A stretch of DNA of 64,000 nt from Chalciporus piperatus. Its lineage: Eukaryota > Basidiomycota > Agaricomycetes > Boletales > Boletaceae. The position numbers and the translations under genes are program-made. Under the pieces are notes generated by a model that worked only from the letters and a program-made list of their open reading frames with translations, had not been told where the DNA came from and did no database searches. The stretch spans positions 1 to 64,000 of the forward strand of contig JBBPTG010000104.1 of NCBI GenBank assembly GCA_038093975.1, given 5' to 3'. This document shows positions 23,729 to 35,032 of this stretch, in pieces (position 1 is the first letter of the stretch; each line of letters opens with the position of its first letter).

Positions 23729-24024
23729 TCCGCAACATATAAAGTGCAGTGCGCATGTATTCGCACATGTATTTCTAGAACTGTGAAACAGACCCTAACG
23801 AGCGAGCGAGTAAATGAAAGGTTTTGACAAAGATACAAGGGAGACATTACTGATATGAGTTGTGGACAAAAGTTGTTGACTGGTCGGCGGGGACTGTCGC
23901 GGTGACTCGACCGGGCCAGCGATGTGAAAGTCAGAATTCCAACATACCCCTTATGCCTCCTTGTACCATAGCTTCAACCTAACCATTTCTTTTGCGAATC
24001 AATGAAACTGTTCGTCGGACGGCA

Positions 24025-25758
24025 ATGGACCTGTTCACCTCGAACAGCCATAAAACCTTGCTCCGCTCGGCTGCCAGAGGCTGGAGTAACGCCAAGCCAT
24101 CCGCGTCTATATCGTCCTACCGCTCGCCTCTCTATTCCCGATACTACCACCAGCGAAGAACTTCCCCGCCGCGTGTTCAAAAGTCCGAGAGCAAGAGTGA
24201 GGGCTGGGTTATCGTTGATAGAGGCTCAGAGGTACCGTCCCGGTGTAACCCTTTCATAAACCTTGGCGCGCATTGACGTGGCTTCAGGTCAGCTGCACTG
24301 GGATCACGTCCGGATTCATTTGCAAGAGCAGGTCTCATCTCTCTCACTAGGATGTCGCAACGAAGGTCGCACTCGACGAGCTCGTCCAAGGAGGTTCAGG
24401 ATGCTGAGAAGATTAATGAGAAGACCGCCCGGAGCTCTGGTTTTGAGGCGAACGGTCATGCACACTCACACTCGCATTCGCATTCCATCTTTCATTCACA
24501 CTCGCATGATGAGCATGACCACACACACGGGGCAGAACAGATAGTACATGTATTTGAAGGAAAAGGTGCGTTGTGCTTGCTGCGCGCATAGTGCTTGTCT
24601 GATTCCAAGTCGCGCGGAATAGGCGACCGAGGCAGTCGCATAACGCTGGTCGGGCTTCTTGTCAATGTTGGGTTGACTGGGGCAAAGGGGATCGCAGGCT
24701 GGTATATGCATTCCGCATCACTGCTTGCAGATGCTGGCCACTCTTTGAGTGGTGCGTAGTATACTTCTCCGTCAGGCCACGTACGCTGACCTTGTCCCTC
24801 AAGACCTGCTGGGTGACTTCGTTACCTTATTTTGCTGGAAGCTTTCTAGAAAACCACCATCTGAAAGATACCCATATGGCTTCGCCAAGTTCGAAACTAT
24901 CGGTACCACAACTGTCTCAATTCTTCTGGTCGGCGGTGCACTCGGCATCGGATTTCATTCGTATCACCTCCTGATGGAGGCTGTATCGAATATACCACCA
25001 GGTCATCTTCACGACGTTCTACAACAAGTTGCGTCTGTCGGTCACCACGTTCCAACTGTTGGGCACGGGCATACACACGTGGATGTCCTTGACCCGAACG
25101 CGGCATGGTTTGCAGCCCTCAGCGTGTTGTTGAAGGAGTGGTTGTATCGCATCACGAAGAAGGTTGCCGACGAAGAGCACAGTCCAGTACTTTACGCGAA
25201 CGCCTTGCATCACCGGAGTGACGCATACTCGAGCTTTGTCGCGCTGTTTGCAATCTTGGGGTCGTCTATATGGCCAGCTTTGCCACTCGACCCTCTAGGA
25301 GGTACGTTTACTCTCTAGCTGGATCGAGACGGAGTGACTAACTCTTCTTTTTGTGAAAAGGCCTTCTCGTGTCATTTGTGATCCTTCGACAAGGCTTGTC
25401 ACTACTTGGAGGCGCACTCGCCGAGCTCACCGACGCTGGCATTTCAAGCAGTTCGCGGGACAAACTTCTGCATGCGCTCGACCCGCTTCTTTATCCTGAC
25501 GCTACGAACGGCAATGGCCACACTCACTCGGATGACCCTTTGACACGACACCCCCGCGTACTTGCTATCAGGGAACTGAGAGCGAAGCGTGCCGGATCGT
25601 TGATGGCCGTCAATCTTACCGTTGACGTACCTCACATGACGACCGTCCAAGACACCTGTGTGCTGGAGGAGACGATTACACGGCTGTTGAGGGATGCGAG
25701 GAAGGAGGTTTCGGAGGTTAGAGTTAGATTTCATCCTGTAGAGGATATCTCGTCATGA
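24025..25758 (+). CDS. Mitochondrial cation diffusion facilitator (Mmt1/Mmt2-like metal carrier)
   Basis: The start MDLFTSNSHKTLLRSAARGW is a basic, mitochondrial-type presequence. It reads correctly through a splice (donor about 24244, acceptor about 24351) into MSQRRSHSTSSS. A His-rich loop (HAHSHSHSHS and HSHSHDEHDHTH, about 24460-24530) precedes the membrane region. Two HxxxD metal-site motifs diagnostic of CDF proteins are visible: GHSLSDLLGDF, across the intron at about 24753-24800, and HHRSDAYSS (about 25209). The C-terminal cytosolic-type domain ends at TGA 25756-25758. Yeast Mmt1 and Mmt2 move iron, and other family members move zinc or manganese. The metal here cannot be read from the sequence. 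The start at 24002 in another frame is a poorer choice. Confidence 0.85.
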
Positions 25759-25931
25759 TCCATGGATGTTCATCTTATGATATCGCATGTTTTGATTCCA
25801 TCTGTAGTGGTACCGTAATCTATTCGCCCGACGTGAAGTGGAATGTTGTCGTCTAGTAAGACTGCGAGAAGAGTCTGAAGACGCGCCAAATTGAATAGGA
25901 CGCGTCTGACGCGAACTTGGATTGCTCGATC

Positions 25932-27363
25932 ATGAACCAGACTACGATCATGAGCGAGTTGGAGCTGAGGTTTTCTTCATCGACTGCACAAGACACAGGC
26001 TCGTTCCGTCTAATAGAACTTCCACCCGAACTATGCCAGCTCATCGATTCATCCATCGAGAACAACACCACCCAACCAATGTAAGCCTGTCCCCCCACCC
26101 CATCCTCACCGCTACTTTCACGAAAGCACAGACTCTCCATCAAAGGACATCCAACAGAGGACGCAGTGGTGTGTACGGCGGACAAGACGTACTCTCTACG
26201 CTCGGTCGTGCTCTCCAATACGGTGTTGGTGTTGACGCCTTCGAGGACCGATCCCGAGGGGACATTAAATGTTCGCGATCAACTTCATGAGGTGTTGGAG
26301 TTGGTGCCCTCGGTCCCGAAGTTGCACAAGTTGCCCGTGTTGCTAAGAGGGATGGAGTATGACGAAGGAGATGAGGATCGACGCGTCAGTACTCGCGGGT
26401 CACACGTCGAGAGTTACATGGCATCACTGACATCGAGCCATCGGCGTTGTTATCATCATCACAGGGCACGCTTGAGAGGTATAGCTACGAGCAGGCTCGG
26501 AGAGAGATTCAAGCCAGCGAGTCCGAGTTCAAACTCGGTCTCAAGGAACGACGGATCCTCGTCCTAGATGGTTAGCCCGCTCCCCTTCTCTCTCTGGACA
26601 TTCGTCGGTCCGTTATCTCAACGATCTCGAACATGCAGGATACCTCCGGCCTATCGCACCCGCTCATCTAAACACCATCCTCGAACTCTTTCTCAATTAC
26701 CTCATATCTATGACTCTCCCCCATGAAGCTGCCCCAGTCGAAGACTTGGTTTCTGCTCTAGCTGACGAGCACGAGATCCCGCGAGAGGTGTCAACCCAGG
26801 TCATGTCTTGGTTCGGTGAAATACAAGATGGTACGTGGAAGATGAACGTCGACGCAGTCGTCGCAGAAATTGGTATCGGGATCATCAGACATCACAAGGT
26901 ACCCTCCTCCGTCCTAGTAGCTTTGTCGCATCGAAACTAACAGCGAGGAAAGCACGAGCCGATATTGGAGACTGAACTCATGACGAAATGGAAGAATGCA
27001 GTCGGTGATGCGTTCGAGGCGAACGTCTCACTAAACCTTCTCTCGGTATGCGCTCGTTTACCAGATTGGTGGAAGGCATGCTTAATGCGATTATTGTAGG
27101 GCAACTACCTGCGAAACCCGAACGAAATCACGGGCACTACTCTGAATTATCTTCCTTCTTCCTCACTGCCGACGGACCCTGCTGCACGATTTGCCGAGCT
27201 ATTTCTTACACGGCAACGTTGGAAGAGCGACGAGATCGAGCCTTTCCTCTCTGACATAGCTGTGAACTCAAAAGAGCGGGATAAACTCTTGCTCAAGTAT
27301 GCGCGTGCAATGACAACTCCTGAAGGCGCTTGGTACACGGCAAGAGTGGGTTACAATAGCTAG
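25932..27363 (+). CDS. DCC1: Sister chromatid cohesion protein Dcc1
   Basis: Dcc1 is part of the alternative clamp loader Ctf18-Dcc1-Ctf8, which acts with PCNA at replication forks and supports cohesion. The start MNQTTIMSELELRFSS leads to LIELPPELCQLI and, after an intron, to the strongest signature: the segment AVVCTADKTYSLRSVVLSNT (about 26160-26220). Downstream are LERYSYEQARREIQASE, GYLRPI and a C-terminal winged-helix part (EVSTQVMSWFG, LRNPNEITGTTLNYLP, DEIEPFLSDIAVNSKERDKL). The stop is TAG 27361-27363. The gene has about six exons. It converges on the DUF262 gene, 183 bp apart. Confidence 0.85.
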
Positions 27364-27546
27364 ATCTTGAGGCTTAGATGACGTTCCTTCCGTGCGATGG
27401 GAGGGGTGCATAAATAACACAGTCTATCAACGATACTGAATGAATATATCTACAGAAGTGGCATGACATGCTCATGAAACCCTCATGAAAGCAAACATTT
27501 CGTTGAAAACAGTACAACAAGGATAAATCAACCAATATCATTACCA

Positions 27547-29269
27547 CTAGGCACCTCTCTTCTGAGTCTTCCCTCGCGCTTTTACTCCTCGACCCAAAGA
27601 CTTGACTGATGTAGGGCGGTAATCCTCGTCTTCCTCGTCTTCCTCGTCCCCTCCCTTTTTGCGCTTCTTCTGAGAACTGGACGGGACGGAAGAATACGAT
27701 TTGCCGGAAGCTAGAACCTTGAGGCCTGACGGTCCCATCAGACTATCGATGAAGCTCCAAAGTGCTCTCCCGACGGTGGCATTGTTTCGAACGTCCTTGA
27801 ACTGTTCTCGAATTCGTAGACGCATATGCAATATCGCGTTGGCCCGTTCTTGATGCGAATGGTCTCGGAATATGTAGAGCAGCGTCCCTAAGCACCATCG
27901 AAACGCATTAGAATCGAAAAAAAAAATCAGGAAACACTACCGATCAAGGCATGACTATACCAATGAACACAAACTCCACCGGCGCAACACGGCTGTCTAC
28001 CTGCTCAAACGCAACACTGAGCGCCGGCGTCATCGCGATGTACCCAAACTCTGTCAAAACGTCGCCGATCTGATTCTTGAATGCCTGAGTTGGTTTGTCG
28101 GCGCGAGCAAGCCACTTTTCGACCTTTGCGGCTGTGGGGAGGGCATGTTCCGGAAGTGAATCACAACAGTAGACGAGCTGGGCGACACATTGGAAGTCAC
28201 GACCGCGTCTCGTATCCCATTCGAGTGATTCGGCGAGACCGCCGTCGCAGTTGACGTGTCTTGCTTCGAGATCGCTGATCCATTCTGCCCAAGGTGAAGA
28301 AATCGCTTGTAGTTTTTCTAGACAATGTTAGAATCGTCGGACACCCTGAAACACCTGGCCATATGCGTACCTGCCGCAGTCAAACTCATACCCAGTTGTA
28401 CCCGTTGAAATATTTCTCTCTCAGTACCTGGTGCAAGGCCGTGATACTCCACTGTGTAGTGTACAGGATGTAAGCAGACTGGAGGTTTACTTGGGACAGG
28501 GATACTGACCGCATGTGATCCTCGTTTCTGCAAATCGTCGTTTCCATGGTTCGGGAATCTCTAGACGTGTCGTCTTTTGTGCATCGGATCTGACAAACCA
28601 AAAGCTCTTCTTCGTGCGCGAATCTCGATCTTGACGAAAGCGAGAAAAAAAAACCTCTCTTCAGCACCAAACGCCCAAACCTGAACCCGAGGCCATGCAC
28701 TCACGAGGTATCTGCACAACGTCAGGCCCAGTCAAGAGACAGGACGAAAGAGAAACAAGCCATTGCCGCTCACCAAACCATCGAGAAACTTTTGTATCGA
28801 CGTCAGTCTCTGCTTTCCATCGACGCACACCCTAACCGTCTCTCCCTCGTCGTCCTTCTGAACCGCGAATATAACAGGGGGCACGTAGAAATTGCGGAAA
28901 ATAGAATCGACGAGCCCAATTTGCTTGCTTTCTGGCCAGACAATGTCTAGTATAATTATGATATGAACGGGATGTCGACCCTGTTATGATGAACGATGTC
29001 GGAGTGGCGGGCGCGAGCGAACGTACCTCGTTGGTAGCTTGGATTAAGGTCGATATACCCTTCGTGTATGAACGCTAAGGAGTGTTAGAAGCGGCGTCGA
29101 TGAGGATGTGAGCGCGCTCACTGTGAAGTTCTTGTGCGCTGTAACTCATAGCTGACGGAGGGGTCAATGCATTGGCTATCCGAAACACGTTTGGGTCCAC
29201 GTTCTCGTCCTCTTCGTCGTCGAAATCGTCGTCGAGTTCGTCGATGTCCTTGTCTTGGGAATCAGTCAT
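27547..29269 (-). CDS. DUF262-domain protein
   Basis: The start MTDSQDKDIDELDDDFDDEEDE is an acidic tail. After the first introns the DUF262 core is clear: GYIDLNPSYQRDIVWPE, FYVPPVIFAV and CVDGKQRLTSIQKFLDG (about 28860-28780). The DG(Q/K)QR motif is diagnostic. A middle part reads KTTRLEIPEPWKRRFAE and VEYHGLAPGTEREIFQRVQ. A helical domain follows, then a Lys/Glu/Asp-rich C-terminal tail (KKRKKGGDEEDEEDEDY) that could be a nuclear localisation signal. In bacteria DUF262 forms the NTP-driven half of GmrSD-type restriction enzymes. The HNH-containing partner domain (DUF1524) is not visible here. The fungal function is unknown to me. Confidence 0.85.
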
Positions 29270-29571
29270 TGTTGGTAGTCGGATGGCGAGGACGAGAGGT
29301 AATGTTGGGCAACAGTTCGAGGTCGAGGTCAAAGTTGCGCAGCGTCTCAAGTCCAATTTCAGCCACACACGCGACAAACGCGTCCAAGTCGACTTGTCTC
29401 CCCAAACCAACTCTCAATGAGCGGAGGACAGTCGTTCTGCTCTATTGTCAAGTCGACACCAAACTCGAAGCGCTCAAACCCAAAGGTAGTGAAAAATCGT
29501 GTATTCAGCATTAGAAAATCGTGCAGATTATAACATTCGGGATATGAACATAATATTAGATACGATACCTT

Positions 29572-31432
29572 TTACTTCCACTCCCCGAACTCGTCCTCGT
29601 CGTGGTACAGCTCCGGATCGCTACCATCATTACGAGCAAGCGTCGCGTCTGAAGATATTGACCGTCGGTGATGGGGCTCGGCGTCATCCGCTGTCTCATC
29701 CTGAATCAACTTGGACCCTTCTTCCCTCCCCTCTATGCCGCCCTGCGTAGAACCATTCACTCCTCTCGGAACGTGCTTCTTCAAAGAAGAATCAGGGACC
29801 CCGTCCTCATCGTCACTCACTTCCCCGAGTTCCCAAATCTCCCGGGTCGACGATTCCCCTTCTTCCTGCCCTCTCAAAGCCTGACCCTCTTCTTCATCGT
29901 GATTATCATCTTCGTTTGCCTTCACAGTCGACCGTGCACCGCGTGAGCCTGACGACGCGGGATTTCCTGGTCCTTGGTGCGACCGCTCGGGCTTCTTATG
30001 GGTGAGGAGGATGACACCCGATATAAGGATCACGATGGAGGCGAATATGAGGAACAAGATCCATGGCTTGTATGCGTCAACTTCGTTATTGAAGATGAGG
30101 GAGTTCAAAAAACTGTACCAAACGACTGAGTGACAGCTAGAGAACAAAAGTCGAGACCACCTACCCACTTGCGGTATAGACACCATAAAACACGGGTACC
30201 ACCAGTGTAGAATCATATACCTTCAGTCCACGGTTCAGGCAAATAATTTGCAGCACCGCCGTTATGACGAGGAAGATGATTGTGACGATGGGTGCAATAT
30301 GCCCGAACTGGTTTCCTGGGTTCTCATGCGACAAGCTTCCTGTGAGCAATTTGACGCTGCGAGCGAACACTTAGGCAAGAGAAAAGACACTGCACATGGA
30401 GGGTACGCACATAGCTTTCGCGAACACGAGACATCCTCCCGCAAGACCTCCACCACAGCATGCCCAACCAATTCCAAGAACCCAAGCGATCTGCCTGTCG
30501 TCTTTTGGTGCTGTCCATATCTCGAGTTTCTCCTTGAGCCAGAGAGAGAATGTGGTATAGGAGTTCTTTGCTTTGCCTAGGAGGGTCGTGCTGGATGAGG
30601 GGGATCTACGTGCGCTCATGCCTGTGAAGGGTTCCGAGTTGATGTCCGAGCGGGCAGCGAGTACCGCGTCGAGGGAATAGGTGAATATAAGGACTAGAAT
30701 TAAAGCGATAGACATGAATAAGAAATAAAGGAGCCATCCACTCCTTCGCCAGAGGGCAGAGAGATGTTGTACGTTGGTCTCTGTCGACAGACCGCTGTTG
30801 ATGCCACCGAAAATCACGATGCCGATGACACCGAGAACTACAATTATTGTACCCTGGCGGATAATCAGTAGGGTACGATGACGAGTGGTCTTCTGACTCA
30901 CATATATATCTGTGCGGGTGACTGGTGTCCCTACTAAGAATCTAGCAAAAAGAAAATTAAAGATGAGGGACGTTGAGCCCAGAGGAGCGACATATTCTAC
31001 ACGAAAATGATGAGTGAAAAATAGGGGAATTAAGGGGAATAACCTGCCTGCTCGCATGTAATCCAGAGCAAGGGTACTACCAATGAGTTGCGAGAGGATA
31101 TACAGCGTTATTCCCAAGAGCCATAGTGGTCGTAACCAGTCTTTTCTTCTCGCAGACTTTGGAATAGCACTCGTGCGTACCTATGAAGGGATGAGAAGGA
31201 GGTATCATGGTTGAGAAACAGAGGGGCTCACATGATCCAGTTTCGTGAGATTCAGACCTGCGGCATTGAGTACAGAAGCCAGAAGTATGATGGCAAGACC
31301 GATAATGAATGCTACGACGGGGTTGACATGGTGTGCAGACGAGGGGTCGCTGGTCGAGGACTGTGTTGCTTGTGCGAGACTTGTCGATGTTGCACTTTGG
31401 ACGAGACCAGACGTCGTGATAGACTGGTCCAT
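29572..31432 (-). CDS. NIPA-family magnesium transporter-like protein
   Basis: This is a polytopic membrane protein of the DMT superfamily. The ATG is at 31432. The first membrane segment is VVAFIIGLAIILLASVLNA (about 31330), followed by SARRKDWLRPLWLLGITLYI. Next come EYVAPLGSTSLIFNFLFARF, a glycine-rich helix (IVVLGVIGIVIFGGINSG), a long Ser-rich insert (about 30640-30560), and helices near 30470, 30250 and 30060. The segment VYDSTLVVPVFYGVYTASG is typical of NIPA proteins. The C-terminal tail (about 30000-29575) is long, acidic and hydrophilic, ending EDEFGEWK. NIPA proteins carry Mg2+ in early endosomes and plasma membrane in animals; substrate here is by family. There are about seven exons. 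Confidence 0.85.
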
Positions 31433-31579
31433 CAACTAAATTATGATTCTATCGTGTTGGACGAGGTCTGGGTTGAAGTCAAAGTTTGTGGTCAAGTCAA
31501 GGTCAAGGAGTGGAGCTGTGTCGGCTCAGGATGGCTCAGCAGGTCTGACTTGGGTCTGACAAGGACCGTGACGGCCGCC

Positions 31580-33669
31580 ATGGAAAACATCATCAGACAG
31601 CTCAAATCCAAGGTCGACGCTGCACCGGACGATGTTCTCCTTCGACGCACGATATCTACCCTACAGGACATACAGCGGAACCCAGATGGCCCCCAGACTG
31701 TCTCCTGGGACACTCTCCACCGCGACTTTGCACTCCTTCAAGATCGTGGACTCTGGGAACGGTCAACAGAGAACGACGAGATTTTGGACGCACTCCATCT
31801 CTTTCTGACATCCCAATCACAGGAAACCTCTGCCCGGTCGCCAATGCAAGGGCCATCTGAACCACCTCCTCAGCGGTCTCCTGGTACCGGAGATGACAAG
31901 GTCTCCATCGTCGTACCGCCAGCACAGAATGTGGCATCTCAACTCATATCCAACCCACTCGTTCTCCCAGTCGAACTCATAGACATCCTAAACAATGCAT
32001 ACTTCCTCCACATCCTCGCCACCAATCCAACACAGGTCCTTCCTCCGGGAAAGTCTCTCCTTTCTGTCATGTCTCGCTCTCACGCGACCTCCGATGGCGA
32101 TGCAAAGTCGACGTTACGCAGCAGGGTAGAAGATTTGGTACACAAGGCCTTCTGGGACGAGGTGCGAACCTCACCCACACAATGATAATATGGCTGAGGT
32201 ACCTGTAGGCTGTGGGCACACTTTCAAATCCAGAACCTTCAGTCCAGCTGCCTAGAATTAAACTTCTCTATTCGGACTTGCACACTGCGCTTTCACCTCT
32301 TTTTCCGCCGAGTCATCCAGTGTTGGTGACGTTGTCCAGTCCATTGTCCCCTACGCCGTCCCCTCTGGACTCTACCGTGATGAGCCTCCGCGAGGTAATG
32401 GCCAGTCTGCGCGAGCGCTGTGCCCCAGTTCGTGATCCGGAGATCGACGCCCTCCAGCGTCCATTGGATGATCCTCCTGCTCGATCCTCTCCCCCTGTCG
32501 CACTGGCCGTTCTAATAGTCGATACCGTCAGGAGCATATTGAAACTCTCCGAAATCATGAAAGACGACCTCTCCCAATTCGTCTTCGGAAGTATGACAGA
32601 ACAACAGCTCAAGTCCGTCATCACGAAACAAGCTAAAACAACAGAGCGAGAAATCGTGATCGATATCTGGCGCAGAGACAGAATGCGACAAGCATGGACA
32701 ACTTGGCTGCACGCACCGCCCTCGCAGACCCACTTGAATTCTATATCGGCAGAACCACATTTCTTGTGGATTGTTCGGATAGTTCAGGCTCTGGGAGTGT
32801 CGTTACCCGTCTCGAGTCCTCTTCCCACACGAACCGTGCAGATTTCGTCGGCTTCTACCTCTGAGGCTGACGAAAATGAATCCCCAGATCCTGGCACACC
32901 TCACGCGAATGCCATACCACCCGTCTTTTTCTTCTCAGCACCATCCCTGTTGAAGATACAGAACTATCTCCAAGCACTCGTCATCGCCGCCTCCTTACAC
33001 ACTCTCGCCCGTCTTCCCATACCCTCTCGACCTGCAGCTTCCGAGTCCCCCGACCCCAATTCCTTCATGTTCCGCGTCTGGACACTTCTCCGAGCCGAAA
33101 TTGCCGGAGAGCCAGAATCAAGCGACACCAAACTCGTTAACCTAGCAGACGAAGTCGTCCGTGCACGTATACAAGCCATGCAAGCCGTCCCAACCCCAGC
33201 CACCAACCTCTCCCCCACTCCTAGTTCACTCTGCAGAGAGGACGAGGCACAGTTGCGCGCAGCTGTCGATCGCACGCTAAAGCCCGGGGATCCAGTGTAC
33301 AAGCTGTTACAGACGCGTCTACTGACAGCATTGGTGAACGCCCTCGTGAAACGTCGTCAGACGGATGCGGGTGGGGGTGGGGCGGAGCTGCCTGCGATGT
33401 TGCGGACCGGGAGGGACGGCCAGCGAGCAGGGAAGAGACCGAGGCTTGTACTCGACCTGGAGGATATGGATGATGTGCGGTCCCCGCCTAGCAATTTACC
33501 TCGGATGACGGTCGACGCGAAGGGTTTCGAGGACCCCGTGTTGAATCGAGCTGCCGTAGAAGTGTTTGGACAGATGGATCGCTGTCTAGAGTGGGTGGAG
33601 AGCGTCTGGGGCGATGTTATTGAGGCAGGGGACGTCGACAGTCCTCCTAGGCAGAATCACACCAGGTAG
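31580..33669 (+). CDS. T-complex protein 11 family protein (Sok1-like)
   Basis: Two large exons are joined over a 47-bp intron (32161-32207). The ATG at 31580 opens MENIIRQLKSKVDAAPDDVLL. The Tcp11 domain is recognised in exon 2 by VMSLREVMASLRERCAPVRD (about 32380-32440) and by SEIMKDDLSQFVFGSMTEQQLK (two conserved blocks near 32550-32610). A later helical part ends WVESVWGDVIEAGD and stops at TAG 33667-33669. In yeast Sok1 overexpression bypasses loss of protein kinase A, so a role in cAMP/PKA signalling is the usual inference. The last 170 coding bases are copied at 38796-38970. Confidence 0.85.
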
Positions 33670-33820
33670 AACTGACAACTTGTAGTGACACATGTAGGAT
33701 GAAGACACGGTAGAGATATATAACTAGCTCTCTAGCTTACAGCAATTATTACTCTTCAATTACACGGCAAGAGCACGTTCCAGGAGATATGTGGCACGGG
33801 GATGTGTCCGGACGTGTCCG
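33499..33820. repeat. Direct repeat, left copy: TCP11 3' end plus P450 last-exon relic
   Basis: This block matches 38796-39160 in the same orientation. It contains the intact TCP11 3' end, the short 3' flank, and at 33756-33820 a damaged copy of the last coding exon of the P450 that ends at 39078. The P450 piece keeps the GGCAAGAGCA and GGAGATAT-GTGGCACGGG stretches but lacks about 28 bases in the middle. TCP11 is intact on this side and P450 on the other, so the two genes were probably once tail-to-tail neighbours. Confidence 0.85.
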
Positions 33821-33836
33821 GACAATGTCGACGAGC

Positions 33837-34343
33837 TCAAACAGTCTCGGAGTCATCCCTCAGCTCTGCCACCCGTCGCTTGAGTGGAACCTTGACATCG
33901 ATCTCCTCAAATATGTCACGGTTCAAAAGACGAGCCTCAACCATCGCCTCTAGCAAGTCCCGCATCCAAGTCCGACAACTATTGACTTGCGACGTTTTCT
34001 CGAACGCGACCTTCTTCGCAAGCGACACGATCTAATCACGTTCCGCACGCGTATACTCGCGCAGGACGTATTCCGTATTCTTGGCCTGCGTGAGTCGTCT
34101 GACTGATGGGGTGTGGAAAGCGTAGTTGCCTGGTCCGCCGGAGAGTTGGATGATTTGGACGTAGGTGCCTTCAGCGTCCGTCCCGTTGGTCCATCTGAGA
34201 AGGACGTGACGGTCGGCTGTGTTGATCACTTTTGAGTCTAGACCGTCTGCTTCGCATATGACGACTTTGTTGCTGTCGTCGTCAGGGAATTGAGCACCGT
34301 GGAGGTTGCGGTGCTGACGGCGAGGTGGAAGCCTGAGAGCCAT
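33837..34343 (-). pseudogene. Unrecognised small protein gene interrupted by one in-frame TAG
   Basis: A single-exon frame starting MALRLPPRRQHRNLHGAQ runs 103 codons to TAG at 34032-34034. It then continues in the same frame for 65 more codons of normal-looking protein (IVSLAKKVAFEKTSQVN to VAELRDDSETV) before a true end at 33837. The text on both sides has the same coding texture, so the TAG looks like a recent nonsense change, possibly CAG to TAG. I see no splice pair that removes it. I do not recognise the family. It lies inside the rearranged island directly after the left direct repeat. Confidence 0.6.
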
Positions 34344-35032
34344 GGCAGCCTGAGTGTCTTTGATCAGGGCGAGTCAAAGCTCTGATTCTACGATGGGAGC
34401 AGCACCGTATTTATGGAAATGGGTTAAACGAAACACCCGATATCTGGACAGTACGTGCAATTAGCAGAACTTTTTGAGCTGCAGTTGATGACTCCGAAGA
34501 AGTTGATGAGTGTGAAGAGGAATATGCCAGCTACTCAGTTGTTTGAGGATTATAGGTTCGCGAAGGGGCGAGGCAGGACGTGTGAAAAATCCACAGTCCC
34601 TACGCGGGCGTCTCCAGTCCCAGCCACAGTCCCGATCGGGCACCGCCACACACCGCCACGCCGCGTCGTATCTACATTCGGGCTCGGAATGAATGTATGC
34701 GACCATTAATACAGTGCAAGACCACGGATACCACATCCACGAACGTCACAACGTCCAGCGGGTATGTATGGGCGAGTGGTACATGCACACGGGGATGTGA
34801 GTGACACGACTGGCGGGACACGACCAACACAACACGACTGGGACACAACGAACACAATCGAGACACGACAAACACGACAGGGACAGGGCAAACACTACGC
34901 AGATGCAACGAGCATGACAGGGACATGACGAGGACATGAAAGACATGATCAGGACTCGACCAACACGATCGGGACACAAGCAAATGTGACGAGGAATGGT
35001 CCTCAAGGCCTTATCTTTCACCCTCACCTCGA
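34344..35032. repeat. Low-complexity stretch with degenerate tandem repeats
   Basis: From about 34795 to 34990 an imperfect unit of roughly 25-30 bp, built from GACACGAC, AACACGA and GGGACA, is repeated about seven times with drift. The part before it (34344-34790) holds no gene I can support. The stretch leads directly into the hairpin array. Confidence 0.6.

Noticed and set aside
23992..24276. Alternative start in a different frame (24002) for the CDF carrier
   Set aside because: It can be spliced into the gene, but the ATG at 24025 gives a better mitochondrial presequence and also joins in phase using the GTGTAA donor.
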